Below, one piece after another: positions 51,416 through 59,647 of a stretch of DNA of 64,000 nt (the stretch's first letter is position 1; every line of letters starts with the position of its first letter). A program made the position numbers and the translations under genes. The stretch is from Pseudomonas sivasensis (GTDB lineage: Bacteria > Pseudomonadota > Gammaproteobacteria > Pseudomonadales > Pseudomonadaceae): contig NZ_JAAOWU010000018.1 in NCBI RefSeq assembly GCF_013778505.1, forward strand, positions 1-64,000, given 5' to 3'. The notes beneath the pieces were generated by a model. That model was not told the DNA's origin. It saw only the letters and a program-made list of their open reading frames with translations, and did not search any database.

Positions 51416-51898
51416 ATGAGTGCTTTCCACGACCTGAAACTCAAAGCTTTGGACGGACAAGAGTTGCCACTGGCGCCCTTCAAGGGGCAAGTAGTGCTGG
51501 TGGTCAATGTAGCCTCCAAATGTGGCCTGACCCCGCAATATGCGGCGTTGGAGAACCTCTATCAGCAGTACAAGGACCAAGGGTTTACTGTGCTGGGCCT
51601 GCCGTGCAACCAGTTTGCCGGCCAGGAACCGGGCACTGAGGAAGAAATCCGCGAGTTCTGCAGCCTGAACTACGGCGTGACCTTTCCCTTGGGCAGCAAG
51701 CTCGATGTCAATGGCCCTGAGCGTCACCAGCTCTACCGGTTGCTGGCGGGTGAGGGGGCCGAATTTCCCGGCGATATCACCTGGAATTTTGAGAAGTTCC
51801 TGCTGGGTAAAGATGGTAGGGTCCTTGCTCGATTCTCACCGCGTACCCCGCCGGAAGACCCTTCGATCGTCCAGGCCATCGAAAAAGCCTTGAGCTAA
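51416..51898 (+). CDS. Glutathione peroxidase family protein (Cys type)
   Basis: The product has 160 residues from the ATG at 51416 with CTGGAG upstream. It shows the family motifs VNVASKCGLTPQY (peroxidatic Cys in place of selenocysteine, about residue 37), LGLPCNQFAGQEPG and WNFEKFLL, giving the Cys-Gln-Trp triad. The second Cys in LPCNQF is kept, so it may work with thioredoxin rather than glutathione, as many bacterial members do. It is a single gene. Confidence 0.94.
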   Translation: MSAFHDLKLKALDGQELPLAPFKGQVVLVVNVASKCGLTPQYAALENLYQQYKDQGFTVLGLPCNQFAGQEPGTEEEIREFCSLNYGVTFPLGSKLDVNGPERHQLYRLLAGEGAEFPGDITWNFEKFLLGKDGRVLARFSPRTPPEDPSIVQAIEKALS

Positions 51899-51909
51899 AT
51901 CACTTCTCT

Positions 51910-51952
51910 TGTGGTGAGCGGACCTTTCCCGCTATGGGCTGCGTAGCAGCCC
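51910..51952 (+). repeat. Decayed copy of the GTGAGCGGGCTTGCCCCGC repeat
   Basis: GTGGTGAGCGGACCTTTCCC followed by GCTATGGGCTGCGTAGCAGCCC is a recognisable but mutated single arm. Confidence 0.7.
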
Positions 51953-52062
51953 AAATACCCCACCGCTTTTACCCCTTAATCACCAAAATCAATAGTGCTA
52001 CCGGGCGCGTTCCACTCCTCATATTATCCGCATCATAAACCCAGTCACCCGTGGAGTGCTCC

Positions 52063-53166
52063 ATGCCCGTCCAAGCCTTGTTCAAACCCTTCCAGCTCGG
52101 TGCACTGCAACTGTCGACCCGCGTGGTCATGGCGCCGATGACCCGCTCGTTTTCTCCGGGTGGTGTACCTAATTCCAACGTCATCGAATACTACCGTCGC
52201 CGTGCGGCCGCTGGCGTGGGCTTGATCATCACTGAAGGCACCGTGGTCGGTCACCAGGCCTCTAACGGCTACCCGAATGTCCCGCATTTCTACGGTGAAG
52301 CGGCCCTGGCCGGGTGGAAGAAAGTGGTCGATGCCGTGCACGCCGAAGGCGGCAAGATTGTCCCTCAGTTGTGGCATGTCGGCAGCGTGCGCCGTATCGG
52401 CACTGAGCCTGATGCCAGCGTGCCGGCCTATGGTCCGATGGAGAAACTCAAGGACGGCAACGTGGTGGTCCACGGCATGACCGCCCAGGATATCAAGGAC
52501 GTGATCAACGCTTTCGCCCAAGCTGCCAAAGACGCCCAAAGCATCGGCATGGACGGCGTGGAAATCCATGGCGCCCACGGTTATCTGGTCGATCAGTTCT
52601 TCTGGGAAGGCAGCAACCAGCGTACCGACGAGTACGGCGGTAGCCTGGCCAACCGCTCGCGTTTTGCCATCGAGCTGATCCAGGCTACGCGCGCCGCTGT
52701 CGGCCCGAACTTCCCGATCATCTTCCGTTTCTCCCAGTGGAAGCAGCAGGACTACACCGCGCGTCTGGTACAAACCCCTGAGGCGTTGGGTGAATTCCTC
52801 AAGCCGCTGTCCGACGCCGGCGTGGATATTTTCCACTGCTCAACCCGACGTTTCTGGGAGCCGGAATTCGAAGGTTCCGACCTCAATCTGGCCGGTTGGG
52901 CGCGCCAACTCACCGGCAAACCAACTATTACCGTGGGCAGTGTCGGCCTGGATGGCGAGTTCCTGCAGTTTATGGTCAACACCGACAAAGTCGCGCAGCC
53001 GGCCAGCCTTGAGAAACTGCTGGAGCGCCTGAACAACGACGAGTTTGATCTGGTTGCCGTAGGTCGTGCGTTGTTGGTTGACCCGGATTGGGCCGTGAAG
53101 GTGCGTGAAGGACGTGAGGGTGACATCCTGCCATTCAGTCGTGAGGCGTTGACGACTCTGGTGTAA
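52063..53166 (+). CDS. Old yellow enzyme family NADH:flavin oxidoreductase
   Basis: The product has 367 residues from the ATG at 52063 with GTGGAG upstream. It is a TIM-barrel FMN enzyme of the OYE family: RVVMAPMTRSFSPGGVPNS, the substrate-binding His pair region GVEIHGAHGYLVDQFFWEGSNQRTDEYGGSLANR, and the FMN phosphate site TVGSVGLDG. These enzymes reduce activated alkenes or nitro compounds with NADPH. The natural substrate is unknown. Its 3' end overlaps the convergent glycosyltransferase gene by 32 bases. Confidence 0.92.
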   Translation: MPVQALFKPFQLGALQLSTRVVMAPMTRSFSPGGVPNSNVIEYYRRRAAAGVGLIITEGTVVGHQASNGYPNVPHFYGEAALAGWKKVVDAVHAEGGKIVPQLWHVGSVRRIGTEPDASVPAYGPMEKLKDGNVVVHGMTAQDIKDVINAFAQAAKDAQSIGMDGVEIHGAHGYLVDQFFWEGSNQRTDEYGGSLANRSRFAIELIQATRAAVGPNFPIIFRFSQWKQQDYTARLVQTPEALGEFLKPLSDAGVDIFHCSTRRFWEPEFEGSDLNLAGWARQLTGKPTITVGSVGLDGEFLQFMVNTDKVAQPASLEKLLERLNNDEFDLVAVGRALLVDPDWAVKVREGREGDILPFSREALTTLV

Positions 53167-54337
53167 GTGGCGTCAGGGCGGGCTCCAGGTGCCCGTCCTC
53201 GCACACACCGCGCAACTGGCGTTCGAACTGCTCGATAATCGCTGGCCAACCCTGGCGACTGGCATGTTGGCGAGCATTCAGGCGGGCCCTGCGCAACGTT
53301 TCGCGTTCTTCCAGCAGCCAGATGGCTGCATCGCAAAACGCCTCTTCATCCCCCGGCATCGCCAGTGCGCCGCTATAGCCGTGCCGCAGGTGCTGGCTTG
53401 CGGCTGCCTGGTCGTACGCCACCACACCAAGGCCTGAGGCCATGGCTTCCAGCACTACATTACCGAAGGTCTCCGTCAGGCTGGGAAACAGAAACAGGTC
53501 TCCCGACGCGTAATGCCGTGCCAACTCTTCACCGCGTTGGGTGCCGCAGAATACTGCTTCGGGCAGGTCGTGCTCCAGCAGTGCACGTTGCGGGCCGTCC
53601 CCGACGACAATCAGCTTCATTGGGCGGGATGGGTAGGTTTTCTGTAGCGCATCAAAGCAGCGCTTGAGCAGCCCGAGGTTTTTCTCCTGGGCCAGGCGGC
53701 CAACGTGCAGCACAGCGATATCGTCGTTCTCTAAACCCCAGCTTTCACGCAGTGCATTGTCACGCTTGGTCGGGTGGAATAACTGGCTGTCGACACCCCG
53801 CGACAACATTCCCAGGCGCTCGAAATGCCGACGCTCCAACTCCAGGCGTTGGCTGGCGCTGGGCACCAGGGTCAACGTCGAACGGTTGTGAAACCAGCGC
53901 AGGTAATGCGTGACCATTCGGCTGAGCAGGCTCAAGCCGTACTGGTTCGAATACTGTTGGAAATTGGTGTGAAAGCCGCTGACCACACTGATGCCCAGGC
54001 GCCGTGCTGCACGCAGTGCCGACAAGCCCAGCGGGCCTTCAGTGGCGATGTAGAGCACGTCCGGGCGTTGGCGTGTCCAGCGGCGCAGCAACTTGTGCAT
54101 CGACGACTGACCCCACTGCAGGCCCGGATAACCCGGCAGTGGCCAGCCGCGGCACAGCAGGAGTTCGTCGTCGCTGAGCCGGCTCTGATCGACGCCTTGG
54201 CGTGGGCGTACCAGTTCGACTTGATGGCCGCGCGCGCGCAAACCCTCGCACAGGCGACCAAGGGTATTGGCCACCCCGTTGATCTCTGGCGGGAAGGTTT
54301 CGGTGATGAGGGTGATATGAAGCGAGGCTGTCGTCAT
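53135..54337 (-). CDS. GT4-type (glycosyltransferase family 1 Pfam) glycosyltransferase
   Basis: The product has 400 residues from the ATG at 54337 (MTTASLHITLITETFPPEINGVANT); the ATG 33 bases earlier is an alternative. The GT-B fold is clear: the N-terminal INGVANTLGRL motif, GFHTNFQQYSNQYG, VLHVGRLAQEKNLGLL, and the nucleotide-sugar motif SLTETFGNVVLEAMASG with the two glutamates. It resembles the mannosyltransferase/SqdX group. Donor and acceptor cannot be determined. cysZ lies 54 bases upstream on the same strand. Confidence 0.88.
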   Translation of the reverse strand: MTTASLHITLITETFPPEINGVANTLGRLCEGLRARGHQVELVRPRQGVDQSRLSDDELLLCRGWPLPGYPGLQWGQSSMHKLLRRWTRQRPDVLYIATEGPLGLSALRAARRLGISVVSGFHTNFQQYSNQYGLSLLSRMVTHYLRWFHNRSTLTLVPSASQRLELERRHFERLGMLSRGVDSQLFHPTKRDNALRESWGLENDDIAVLHVGRLAQEKNLGLLKRCFDALQKTYPSRPMKLIVVGDGPQRALLEHDLPEAVFCGTQRGEELARHYASGDLFLFPSLTETFGNVVLEAMASGLGVVAYDQAAASQHLRHGYSGALAMPGDEEAFCDAAIWLLEERETLRRARLNARQHASRQGWPAIIEQFERQLRGVCEDGHLEPALTPLTPESSTPHD

Positions 54338-54391
54338 GACCCACAGTGTCCGTGTGGGCCATGTCGCCATTGTGTCATCCAGATGATGGAT

Positions 54392-55156
54392 TTATGACTT
54401 GGTGACCTTGGGGTTCGCCATCGCCTCGGCGCCTTGCTCGCGCACCCAGAACAAGGTAGCGCCAGCCACCGCCGCAGGCATCATCAGCAGGTTGACCACC
54501 GGCACCAGCAGCACCAGATAGACGATCCCGCCAAAGCTCATGCTCTGCCAGCGTTTCTGGCGTAACCAGGCGAGCATTTCGTTCCAGCCCAGTTTGTGGT
54601 TGTCTGCCGGGTAGTCGATGTATTGGATTGCCATCATCCACACGCCAAACAGCAGCCACAGCGGCGCGGCGATCAGGTTGACCACGGGAATAAACGAAAG
54701 GATAAACAGGCCGATCGCCCGTGGCAGGAAGTAGCCGAGCTTGCGCATTTCTCGGGCTAGGGTGCGGGGGACCATGGCGATCAACTCGCCCCAACTGAAG
54801 GCCGGGAAGTCATCGGTACCGCGCACCACCACTTCTACCTTCTCTGAGAGAAAGCCATTGAACGGCGCCGCGATGATATTGGCGAGCATGGTGAAGGTGA
54901 AAAACACCATCAGCACCACCAACACTACAAAGAGGGGCCATAGCAGGTAATTCAAAAAGCTCAGCCAACTCGGCAGCGTCGGCATTAAGTGCTCGACCCA
55001 CAAGCTGAACTGGTGGCCGGCGAAGTAAATCAATCCGACGAACAGCACCAGGTTGATCATCAGCGGCAACAGCACAAACAGGCGTAGGCCGGGGCTCAAC
55101 ACCAGTTTGAGGCCTTCACGCAGGTATTGCGGGCCGGAAAGAACAGGGGCAGGCAT
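54392..55156 (-). CDS. cysZ: CysZ, sulfate transporter
   Basis: The product has 254 residues from the ATG at 55156 (MPAPVLSGPQYLREGLKLVL) with CGGAG upstream; the longer frame to 55267 is rejected. It has four to six membrane segments and CysZ (EI24/DUF540) features: LSPGLRLFVLLPLMINLVLF, SFIPVVNLIAAPLWLLFGVWMMAIQYIDYP. CysZ brings sulfate in for cysteine synthesis. It is divergent from trxB, an arrangement seen in other Pseudomonas genomes. Confidence 0.92.
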   Translation of the reverse strand: MPAPVLSGPQYLREGLKLVLSPGLRLFVLLPLMINLVLFVGLIYFAGHQFSLWVEHLMPTLPSWLSFLNYLLWPLFVVLVVLMVFFTFTMLANIIAAPFNGFLSEKVEVVVRGTDDFPAFSWGELIAMVPRTLAREMRKLGYFLPRAIGLFILSFIPVVNLIAAPLWLLFGVWMMAIQYIDYPADNHKLGWNEMLAWLRQKRWQSMSFGGIVYLVLLVPVVNLLMMPAAVAGATLFWVREQGAEAMANPKVTKS

Positions 55157-55437
55157 GGAGAACTCCGAGCAGGATGACGAACGCGCCGACCTTACCGACT
55201 TTGTATCCGAGGCGAAAGCGGCGACATCAACAGTAACAAACGCCTCGATTAGCTGGGCTGACAGCATAGAGACCGCCTATGAGCTGGATTGTTAAACCGT
55301 ATTTCCTTAATCTTGCCCCCCTCTATACGCTGCACCCATTATTTTCAGGATCTGCGAGTTAAAGCCTTCCCCAAGTGCTTCGCAGTCCTTTTTTATTCCA
55401 GCCGCCTTGTAGTCCGGGCGGTCGATAGGAGTGAGTC

Positions 55438-56400
55438 ATGTCTGATACCCGTCATTCGCGAGTGATTATTCTCGGTTCCGGCCCTGCCGGTTACAGCGCT
55501 GCTGTCTATGCTGCCCGGGCCAACCTCAAGCCGCTGCTGATCACCGGCATGCAGGCGGGCGGTCAGTTGACCACCACCACGGAAGTCGACAACTGGCCTG
55601 GCGACGTCCACGGCCTGACTGGCCCGGTGCTGATGGAGCGTATGAAAGAACACGCCGAGCGCTTTGAAACCGAGATCGTTTTTGATCACATCAACCAAGT
55701 CGACTTCTCGAAAAAGCCTTACAGCCTGACCGGCGACAGCGGCGTTTACACCTGTGACGCGCTGATCATCGCCACTGGCGCCAGCGCCCGTTACCTGGGC
55801 CTGCCATCGGAAGAAGCGTTCATGGGCAAGGGCGTTTCAGCCTGCGCGACCTGCGACGGTTTCTTCTACCGCAACAAGCCGGTCGCCGTAGTCGGCGGCG
55901 GTAACACTGCCGTTGAAGAGGCGCTGTACCTGGCCAATATCGCCAGCACCGTGACCCTGGTTCACCGCCGCGAGACTTTCCGCGCCGAGAAGATCCTGAT
56001 CGACAAGCTGCACGCCCGTGTCGCTGAAGGCAAGATCATCCTCAAGCTCAACGCCACCCTGGACGAAGTCCTGGGCGACAACATGGGCGTGACCGGTGCT
56101 CGCCTGAAAAACAACGACGGCAGCTTCGACGAGCTGAAAGTCGACGGCGTGTTCATCGCCATCGGCCACACTCCGAACACCTCGTTGTTCGAAGGCGTGC
56201 TGGAAGCCAAAGACGGTTATCTGGTGGTGCAGGGCGGCCGTGAAGGCAATGCGACTGCCACCAATATCGAAGGCATCTTTGCTGCCGGTGATGTGGCTGA
56301 CCACGTGTACCGCCAGGCCATTACCTCGGCTGGTGCCGGTTGCATGGCAGCACTGGATGCCGAGCGTTACCTCGACGGTTTGAAGGACGCTTCGTTCTAA
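55438..56400 (+). CDS. trxB: Thioredoxin reductase
   Basis: TrxB reduces thioredoxin with NADPH. The 320-residue protein has the FAD motif IILGSGPAGYSAAVYAARA, the redox-active CATCDGFF (about 137-144), the NADPH motif VVGGGNTAVEEALYLANIA, and GIFAAGDVADHVYRQAITSAG at the C-terminus. TAGGAG precedes the ATG. A terminator follows at 56411. Confidence 0.97.
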   Translation: MSDTRHSRVIILGSGPAGYSAAVYAARANLKPLLITGMQAGGQLTTTTEVDNWPGDVHGLTGPVLMERMKEHAERFETEIVFDHINQVDFSKKPYSLTGDSGVYTCDALIIATGASARYLGLPSEEAFMGKGVSACATCDGFFYRNKPVAVVGGGNTAVEEALYLANIASTVTLVHRRETFRAEKILIDKLHARVAEGKIILKLNATLDEVLGDNMGVTGARLKNNDGSFDELKVDGVFIAIGHTPNTSLFEGVLEAKDGYLVVQGGREGNATATNIEGIFAAGDVADHVYRQAITSAGAGCMAALDAERYLDGLKDASF

Positions 56401-56410
56401 ATCGTTGGAA

Positions 56411-56442
56411 TAAAAAAAACGGCTGCGAGGCCGGTTTTTTTA
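56411..56442 (+). terminator. Rho-independent terminator after trxB
   Basis: AAAAAAAACGGC / GCCGGTTTTTTT stem with a T tract 10 bases after the trxB stop. The A and T tracts on both sides could let it act on both strands. Confidence 0.88.
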
Positions 56443-56455
56443 TGAGTGCAATTTA

Positions 56456-56486
56456 AATGTGGGAGGGGCAAGTCCCCTCCCATATT
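56456..56486. repeat. Short palindrome of REP type
   Basis: AATGTGGGAGGGG / CCCCTCCCATATT: two REP arms joined with almost no spacer (CAAGT), as if a REPIN lost its middle. Confidence 0.75.
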
Positions 56487-56502
56487 TTGATCCGCGTCTG
56501 AC

Positions 56503-56844
56503 TCAGGATTTGCGGGTCAGGGGCTGCGCGGTGAATTTCACACCGGCCAACCCATGGGCAATCAACGCCCGAATATTGCCGTGGTCGCTGCCCTCAGGCG
56601 TCGCCACCACCGAGCGGTAGTGCTCACCAAACGCCAGCAGCGCTTCTTGGTCGCTCAAGCCTTCCAGCACCGCCAAACCCAAGGTCTTGCACGACCCTTC
56701 ATTCTGCCCGGCCGCGTTTTCCACGGTGCCATTGATGAAGGCCTGCGGTTGGTAATCGTAACCGGCCGCGACCAATGCCAGGGTGTCGGCAAAGATGTGT
56801 TCGCCACTGTTGAGGCTGGCGCGCAGGGTGTTCAAATCAGTCAT
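56503..56844 (-). CDS. HopJ-family protein
   Basis: The product has 113 residues from the ATG at 56844 (MTDLNTLRASLNSGEHIF). It matches the HopJ family (FADTLALVAAGYDYQPQAFING, NEGSCKTLGLAVLEGLSDQEALLAFGEHYRSV). The family is named after a P. syringae type III effector candidate, but it is widespread in non-pathogens and no type III genes are near. It overlaps the DUF1244 gene by eight bases, as the last gene of the folM-folE-folX operon. A housekeeping role is more likely. Confidence 0.85.
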   Translation of the reverse strand: MTDLNTLRASLNSGEHIFADTLALVAAGYDYQPQAFINGTVENAAGQNEGSCKTLGLAVLEGLSDQEALLAFGEHYRSVVATPEGSDHGNIRALIAHGLAGVKFTAQPLTRKS

Positions 56845-57133
56845 GGGTTTTTCCTTTGGCGAACGCTGCCTGTTGGTCAGCGCTGGCTTCTTTCTGGTAT
56901 TGGGCTTTCCACTCGGCGTACGGCATGCCGTACACCACTTCACGAGCGTCATCGAGGCTCAGCTCGATCTGGCGCTCGTCGGCCTCGGCCTTGTACCACT
57001 TGGACAGGCAGTTACGGCAGAAACCGGAGAGGTTCATCAGGTCGATGTTCTGTACATCCTTGCGGCTGTCCAGATGTGCTACCAGCCGGCGAAAAGCGGC
57101 GGCTTCGAGTTCGAGGCGTTGTTGATCGTTCAT
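56837..57133 (-). CDS. DUF1244-family protein
   Basis: The 98-residue protein begins MNDQQRLELEAAAFRRLVAHL and matches DUF1244 throughout (DVQNIDLMNLSGFCRNCLSKWYKAEA, MPYAEWKAQYQ). The CRNC motif could bind a metal. It is 16 bases after folX and overlaps the HopJ-family gene by eight bases, so all three share a transcript. The function is unknown. Confidence 0.88.
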   Translation of the reverse strand: MNDQQRLELEAAAFRRLVAHLDSRKDVQNIDLMNLSGFCRNCLSKWYKAEADERQIELSLDDAREVVYGMPYAEWKAQYQKEASADQQAAFAKGKTHD

Positions 57134-57149
57134 AGGGTCCACTTCAATG

Positions 57150-57521
57150 TCAGCGGCTGGCCGCCAGGGTAATCGAAACCGATTCGGCAAAGCGCAGCGC
57201 ATGGGGCTTATCCACTTCGACCTCGGCGTACAGCACCGATTCATTGCTCATCACCAGGTCCAGCAATTCCTGGGTCAGGCGTTCCAGCAGCGCGAAGCGG
57301 TTGCCTTCCACGTGGGCGATGATCGCCTTGGTGATGGTGCGGTAGTTCAACGCGTGGTCAATATCGTTGTCACGCACGGCGTCCTGGGCTGCATACAGGA
57401 TGGTCAGGTTGATCAGCACATCCTGCTTGTTGAGGATTTCGTCCTCATTGATACCGATGAAGGTACGCAGACACAGGTCCTTGACCCGGATGCGCGCCAT
57501 GCCTGGTTGAAGTTGTGGCAT
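57150..57521 (-). CDS. folX: FolX, dihydroneopterin triphosphate 2'-epimerase
   Basis: FolX turns dihydroneopterin triphosphate into the monapterin form. The product has 123 residues from the ATG at 57521, two bases after the folE stop, with ACGGAG upstream. The FolB/FolX fold is clear (RIRVKDLCLRTFIGINEDEILNKQDVLINLTI, ALNYRTITKAIIAHVEGNRFALLERLTQELLDLV, given in part). The folE-folM context indicates FolX rather than FolB (dihydroneopterin aldolase). Confidence 0.9.
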   Translation of the reverse strand: MPQLQPGMARIRVKDLCLRTFIGINEDEILNKQDVLINLTILYAAQDAVRDNDIDHALNYRTITKAIIAHVEGNRFALLERLTQELLDLVMSNESVLYAEVEVDKPHALRFAESVSITLAASR

Positions 57522-57523
57522 TG

Positions 57524-58084
57524 CTACTTGCTCCGTCCAATCAGTTGCAGGAACTCCATGCGCGTGGTGTTCGACTCGCGGAACGCGCCGAGCATCACCG
57601 AGGTGTTCATGGTTGAATTCTGTTTTTCCACGCCGCGCATCATCATGCACATGTGCTTGGCTTCGATCACCACGGCCACGCCGGCGGCCTGGGTCACGTC
57701 CTGGATCGCGTCGGCGATCTGCCGCGTGAGGTTTTCCTGGATCTGCAGGCGCCGGGCGAACATGTCGACAATACGCGCCAGTTTCGACAGGCCGAGCACC
57801 TTGCCGGTCGGAATATAGGCCACGTGGGCCTTGCCGATAAAGGGCAGCAGGTGATGTTCGCACAGCGAGTACAACTCGATGTCCTTGAGGATCACCATCT
57901 CGTCGTTGTCGGAGGCGAACAGTGCACCGTTGACGATTTCTTCGAGGTTCTGCTCATAGCCATGACACAGGTACTGCATGGCCTTGGCGGCGCGCTTGGG
58001 GGTGTCGAGCAAGCCTTCGCGTTCCGGGTCTTCGCCCAGGTTCTTGAGGATCTCGCGGTAATGGTGGGGCAGGGATAAGGTCAT
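57524..58084 (-). CDS. folE: FolE, GTP cyclohydrolase I
   Basis: FolE converts GTP to dihydroneopterin triphosphate. The 186-residue protein has the zinc site and core of type I enzymes (LYSLCEHHLLPFIGKAHVAYIP, about 71-92) and VIEAKHMCMMMRGVEKQNS with the second Cys. GAGGATG precedes the ATG. With folX and folM it makes tetrahydromonapterin, the cofactor of phenylalanine hydroxylase in Pseudomonas. folE genes of this kind were reported to be light-induced in P. putida, which is of interest given the LOV/MerR genes at 59.6 kb. Confidence 0.95.
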   Translation of the reverse strand: MTLSLPHHYREILKNLGEDPEREGLLDTPKRAAKAMQYLCHGYEQNLEEIVNGALFASDNDEMVILKDIELYSLCEHHLLPFIGKAHVAYIPTGKVLGLSKLARIVDMFARRLQIQENLTRQIADAIQDVTQAAGVAVVIEAKHMCMMMRGVEKQNSTMNTSVMLGAFRESNTTRMEFLQLIGRSK

Positions 58085-58104
58085 ACAACATCCTCACAAA
58101 CGGC

Positions 58105-58815
58105 TTACTTGATATGCCGCCCGCCGTTGACGGTCAGGGTGGTACCGGTGACATAGGGGTTGTCCAGCAGGTAGCGCACGCTCTGGTAAATCACCTCGGG
58201 TCCGGGCTCGATGCCCAGGGCTGATTTGGCCAACACCCGAGTGCGATAGGCCGCGTCGTCGTCTTCGTTGAACATCACCATCGCCGGGGCGATGCCGTTG
58301 ACTTTGATCAGCGGCGCGAACTGCGCGGCAAACGACAGCGTAAGGCTGTCGAGCCCGGCCTTGGTGGCGCAGTAGGCGATGTGCTGGCGGCTACCCTTGC
58401 GCACCACGTCATCGCTGATATGCACGATATCGGCAGGTGAAGAGCGTTGCAGCAAGGTCGAACAATGCAGGTTGATCAGGTACGGCGCAAGCATGTGTAC
58501 GCTGAACATATCGGTAAACGCGCGGCTTTCGTCGCCCGGCGTTTCCGCGACCCAGGCCGAGGCGTTGTGGATGATCGCGCGCAGGCTTTGGGTGTGGGTA
58601 CTCAGTTCAGCGATAAACGCCAGGATCCCAGCTTCGTTGGAGAAGTCGGCAAACACACCGATCGCGCCACGCTCGCGCAGGGCCTGTACGCCGGGGCGTT
58701 CGCTGCGGTAGCTGAAAATCACCGGTTGGCCCTCGTCCAGCAGGCGCTGGGCGCAATGCAGGCCGACACGTTGGCCGGCGCCGGTGATCAGGATCGGGGC
58801 GTTCTTTGCAGTCAT
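58105..58815 (-). CDS. folM: FolM, dihydromonapterin reductase
   Basis: FolM reduces dihydromonapterin (and dihydrofolate) with NADPH. The product has 236 residues from the ATG at 58815 (MTAKNAPILITGAGQRVGLHCAQRL). It is a classical SDR with ITGAGQRVGLHCA, IIHNASAW, catalytic Ser in VHISDDV-type segment, YCATKAGLD (Tyr and Lys, about 152-160), and TVNGGRHIK at the end. It is the first gene of the folM-folE-folX-DUF1244-hopJ operon. Confidence 0.92.
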   Translation of the reverse strand: MTAKNAPILITGAGQRVGLHCAQRLLDEGQPVIFSYRSERPGVQALRERGAIGVFADFSNEAGILAFIAELSTHTQSLRAIIHNASAWVAETPGDESRAFTDMFSVHMLAPYLINLHCSTLLQRSSPADIVHISDDVVRKGSRQHIAYCATKAGLDSLTLSFAAQFAPLIKVNGIAPAMVMFNEDDDAAYRTRVLAKSALGIEPGPEVIYQSVRYLLDNPYVTGTTLTVNGGRHIK

Positions 58816-58872
58816 GGGAGGCTCGCGTCGCTGGCAGGCGCAAATCATACCAGCGACGGGTCGCCCCTGTAC

Positions 58873-59433
58873 TCACGCCGCCGCTTCGGCGGCCTTGCGC
58901 GGTGCAGGCGTGGGATGCAGCCAGTTCGCCAGCAGGTGTGTGGACAGCGGAATGAACCAGTAAACCATCAGAGGCGTGAGTGCCATCGTGCTGACCAGTA
59001 CGCGAGGCACCAGGTCGAGCCCATTGAGCAATGGCCCCAAGACAAAGTTGAACAGCAGCGACACCGGGAAAAACGCCAGCCAGATTGCCACGGCCTGCTT
59101 CCAGCGCGGCGGACGGGCACCCGCGGCGCCAAACCAGCCATCGATGCCGCGCACACGGTGCTCTGAGGGGTCGGCAAACAAATCGCTGCCGCGGCTAAGC
59201 CAGGCACAACGGGAGGCGGAGAATTCCCAGGCATGCAGTGTTTTTTCGTCGGCGAAGCGGAAAATGATCTGGAATTCGTCATCGTTGGGCGGCGGTGCAA
59301 GTACGCCGGAGCCCAGATAACCGGGGAAGTCGGTAGCCAATTGCTCGCCTTCGCGCAGCCAGGCCATCAGTTCTTCGTAGCGGCCTTTGGCGACGCGGCG
59401 CGCAACCATCAAGGTGACGGGAGAGGTAGACAT
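58873..59433 (-). CDS. ABM-domain protein with C-terminal membrane segments
   Basis: The product has 186 residues from the ATG at 59433 with TTGGAGA upstream. The N-terminal half is an antibiotic biosynthesis monooxygenase (ABM) domain (VTLMVARRVAKGRYEELMAWLREGEQLATDFPGYLGSGVL, given in part). The C-terminal half has about three hydrophobic segments (AVAIWLAFFPVSLLFNFVLG, VLVSTMALTPLMVYWFIPL). This ABM-plus-membrane arrangement is common in proteobacteria but has no assigned function. It lies 57 bases upstream of folM on the same strand and is divergent from the MerR gene. Confidence 0.85.
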   Translation of the reverse strand: MSTSPVTLMVARRVAKGRYEELMAWLREGEQLATDFPGYLGSGVLAPPPNDDEFQIIFRFADEKTLHAWEFSASRCAWLSRGSDLFADPSEHRVRGIDGWFGAAGARPPRWKQAVAIWLAFFPVSLLFNFVLGPLLNGLDLVPRVLVSTMALTPLMVYWFIPLSTHLLANWLHPTPAPRKAAEAAA

Positions 59434-59611
59434 TGTGTATCTCCAAATGTACGGGTGCGCTGATCCGGGTAGGTGGCGCACAAACGAAGCTGCGGGGTGT
59501 TGCAGCGACGTAGAAAAAACAGGCAAGGATTATTCCGGTTTTGCCGAAATACGCCAGCGACATTGGTCCGAAAAGTACACACCTTGAAAAAGAGGAGTCT
59601 ACAGGCGTTAA

Positions 59612-59647
59612 ATGACCGCCCAATTACCGCTGGTTTGTTGGTCTTGA
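59612..59647 (+). CDS. Possible 11-codon leader ORF abutting the MerR gene
   Basis: ATG at 59612 reads MTAQLPLVCWS and stops with TGA at 59645-59647, directly followed by the MerR ATG at 59648 in the same frame. The MerR ATG has no convincing ribosome-binding site, whereas ACAGG lies six bases before this ATG and AGAGGAG further up. Translation of the leader could deliver ribosomes to the MerR start. A chance ORF, or a true MerR start interrupted by a TGG-to-TGA change, are alternatives. Confidence 0.4.
   Translation: MTAQLPLVCWS

Noticed and set aside
11795..56486. Repeated palindromes as a CRISPR array or integron sites
   Set aside because: The copies are scattered singly between genes with no regular spacers and no cas or integrase gene.
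56503..56844. HopJ-family gene as a secreted type III effector
   Set aside because: No type III secretion genes or hrp box are nearby, and the gene is in a pterin operon; the name alone is weak evidence.
59434..59580. TGTAC-containing words near the MerR and ABM starts as PplR sites
   Set aside because: The words TGTATC, TGTACG and AGTACA are present, but their order and spacing do not fit the 12-base spacing of the consensus I recall.
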